Shown piece after piece: positions 4,441 through 5,318 of a stretch of 5,318 nucleotides of DNA. Numbering within the stretch: position 1 is the first letter of the stretch; every line of letters starts with the position of its first letter. The notes beneath the pieces were generated by a model. That model did not search any database. It was not told the origin of the DNA and saw only the letters and a program-made list of their open reading frames with translations. Source of the DNA: an uncultured Oscillospiraceae bacterium (lineage in GTDB: Bacteria; Bacillota; Clostridia; Oscillospirales; Oscillospiraceae); contig CAKUCT010000134.1 in assembly GCA_934643765.1 (NCBI GenBank), forward strand, positions 1 through 5,318, given 5' to 3'. Position numbers and translations under genes: made by a program.

Positions 4441-5318
4441 TTACGCCTCCTTTTTGCTCTTGCGCAGACTGACCTTATACGTCAGGAAGAATTCGCTGCC
4501 GATGATGAAAAACAGGATGATACCGGTCAGGATGTCTGCAAAGGAGTGGTTCAGACCGAAGACGCTGGAAATTTCGCTTGCGCCGCGGCTGAGAACAACG
4601 AGCAGAAGGCTCGTGAAGACCATGACGATGGGGTTGAACTTTGCCAGCCAGGAGACCATGACGGCTGTGAAGCCGCGCCCGCCGACGATGGTGGTGGTGA
4701 GGGTGTGGTCGGTACCAGCCGTAAGCAGCAGGCCCATCAGGCCGCAGATCGCACCGGAGAGCACCATGGTGCGGATGATGACGCGCTCAACCTTGATGCC
4801 AGCGTAGCTTGCTGTGCGCTGGCTCTCGCCGACGACGGCGATTTCATAGCCGTGCTTGCTGTAGTTGAGGTAGACATACATGAGGATGGTCATGATGGCC
4901 ACAACCAGGATGGTCAGCAGGTACTGCTTACCGGCAATGACGGGAAGCCAGCCGGCCTCGGTGCTCTGGTTGATGATGCCGATCTTACCGGCGCCCTTCG
5001 GCACTTCCCAGACGATGATGAAGAATGCGGCAAGCTGGGTTGCGATGTAGTTCATCATCAGCGTGAAAAGCGTCTCGTTGGTGTTCCACTTGGCTTTGAA
5101 GAACGAGGGGAGGAAGCCCCACAGCGCGCCGGCCGCAATCGCGGCGACGAGCATGACGAGGATCAGAACGGCGTTCGGAAGCTTGCCGCCAAGACAGATC
5201 ATGCACGCGGTGGTGGCAAGACAGCCGATCAGGACCTGGCCCTCTGCGCCGATGTTCCAGAAGCGCATTTTAAAGGCGGGCGTGACGGCGAGGGAAATGC
5301 CGAGCAGAACCGCAAGGT
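4441..5318 (-). CDS. ABC importer permease, Nup/Bmp type (NupP/NupB-like, first permease), 5' end off-window
   Basis: The reading frame stays open to the right edge, giving 291 visible residues. The first in-frame ATG (5268) is not the true start: the 16 residues before it continue a hydrophobic family segment ('LAVLLGISLAVTPAFK') leading into the signature 'NIGAEGQ' (visible residues 21-27). Relatives are about 350 residues, so perhaps 50-70 N-terminal residues are missing. Other marks: 'WNTNETLFTLMMNYIA' (77-92), the coupling loop 'IAVVGESQRTASYAGI' (159-174), 'GGRGFTAVMVSWLA' (212-225), about seven to eight hydrophobic segments, and a lysine-rich end ('LRKSKKEA'). It should form the heteromeric membrane channel with the 3445-4437 permease, importing nucleosides or a related substrate. 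The ATPase and lipoprotein genes are expected further upstream, beyond the right edge, by analogy with nupNOPQ; the operon promoter is also out of view. Confidence 0.92.
   Translation of the reverse strand, partial: LAVLLGISLAVTPAFKMRFWNIGAEGQVLIGCLATTACMICLGGKLPNAVLILVMLVAAIAAGALWGFLPSFFKAKWNTNETLFTLMMNYIATQLAAFFIIVWEVPKGAGKIGIINQSTEAGWLPVIAGKQYLLTILVVAIMTILMYVYLNYSKHGYEIAVVGESQRTASYAGIKVERVIIRTMVLSGAICGLMGLLLTAGTDHTLTTTIVGGRGFTAVMVSWLAKFNPIVMVFTSLLLVVLSRGASEISSVFGLNHSFADILTGIILFFIIGSEFFLTYKVSLRKSKKEA

Noticed and set aside
3874..4807. Long open frames on the plus strand (3874-4422 and 4286-4807) antisense to the permeases
   Set aside because: Their products look like low-complexity reverse-strand readings of GC-rich coding DNA (rich in A, D, G, Q or R, P, S), have no recognisable motifs, and lie wholly over well-supported permease genes.
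5266..5268. ATG at 5268 as the start of the upstream permease
   Set aside because: The frame is open to the edge, and the 16 preceding residues continue the hydrophobic segment that leads into the conserved NIGAEGQ motif; no Shine-Dalgarno site precedes this ATG.

Overview
The window most likely comes from a GC-rich member of the Firmicutes, class Clostridia (the Oscillospiraceae/Ruminococcaceae type fits best). This is inferred from strong AGGAGG-type Shine-Dalgarno sites, TTGnnn/TATnnT promoters with 17-18 nt spacers, and the protein families present: a Nup/Bmp-type nucleoside or sugar ABC importer, a DUF2284 cysteine-rich protein, and an XRE regulator fused to membrane helices. There is no tRNA, rRNA, CRISPR array, insertion sequence or phage gene.

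Left part (1-1852). The minus strand carries the N-terminal 365 residues of an ABC exporter half-transporter whose ATPase domain lies beyond the left edge. Diverging from it on the plus strand is a short RluA-family RNA pseudouridine synthase with a clear promoter and Shine-Dalgarno site. It runs convergently into a DUF2284 protein (minus strand); the two coding regions overlap by 8 bases at their 3' ends.

Middle (2376-3444). A 339-bp gene-free stretch separates the divergent DUF2284 and XRE/membrane-protein genes. It holds a promoter for each, two small inverted repeats between the promoters, and about 160 nt of 5' leader before the XRE gene. The leader has several nested helices, a 7-nt loop-loop complementarity, a T7 tract abutting the Shine-Dalgarno site, and copies of CCTCTT that can pair with that site. 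I could not match it to a known riboswitch class; it is the best candidate here for something undescribed. The gene it controls starts with TTG and encodes an N-terminal HTH domain, four predicted membrane helices and a charged tail. A 13-bp perfect hairpin terminator closes this gene and the convergent permease operon.

Right part (3445-5318). Two minus-strand genes, 3 bp apart, encode the two different permease subunits of a BmpA/Nup-type ABC importer. The binding lipoprotein and ATPase genes would be expected upstream of the permeases, beyond the right edge. Apart from the leader, the window is ordinary chromosomal housekeeping and transport content.
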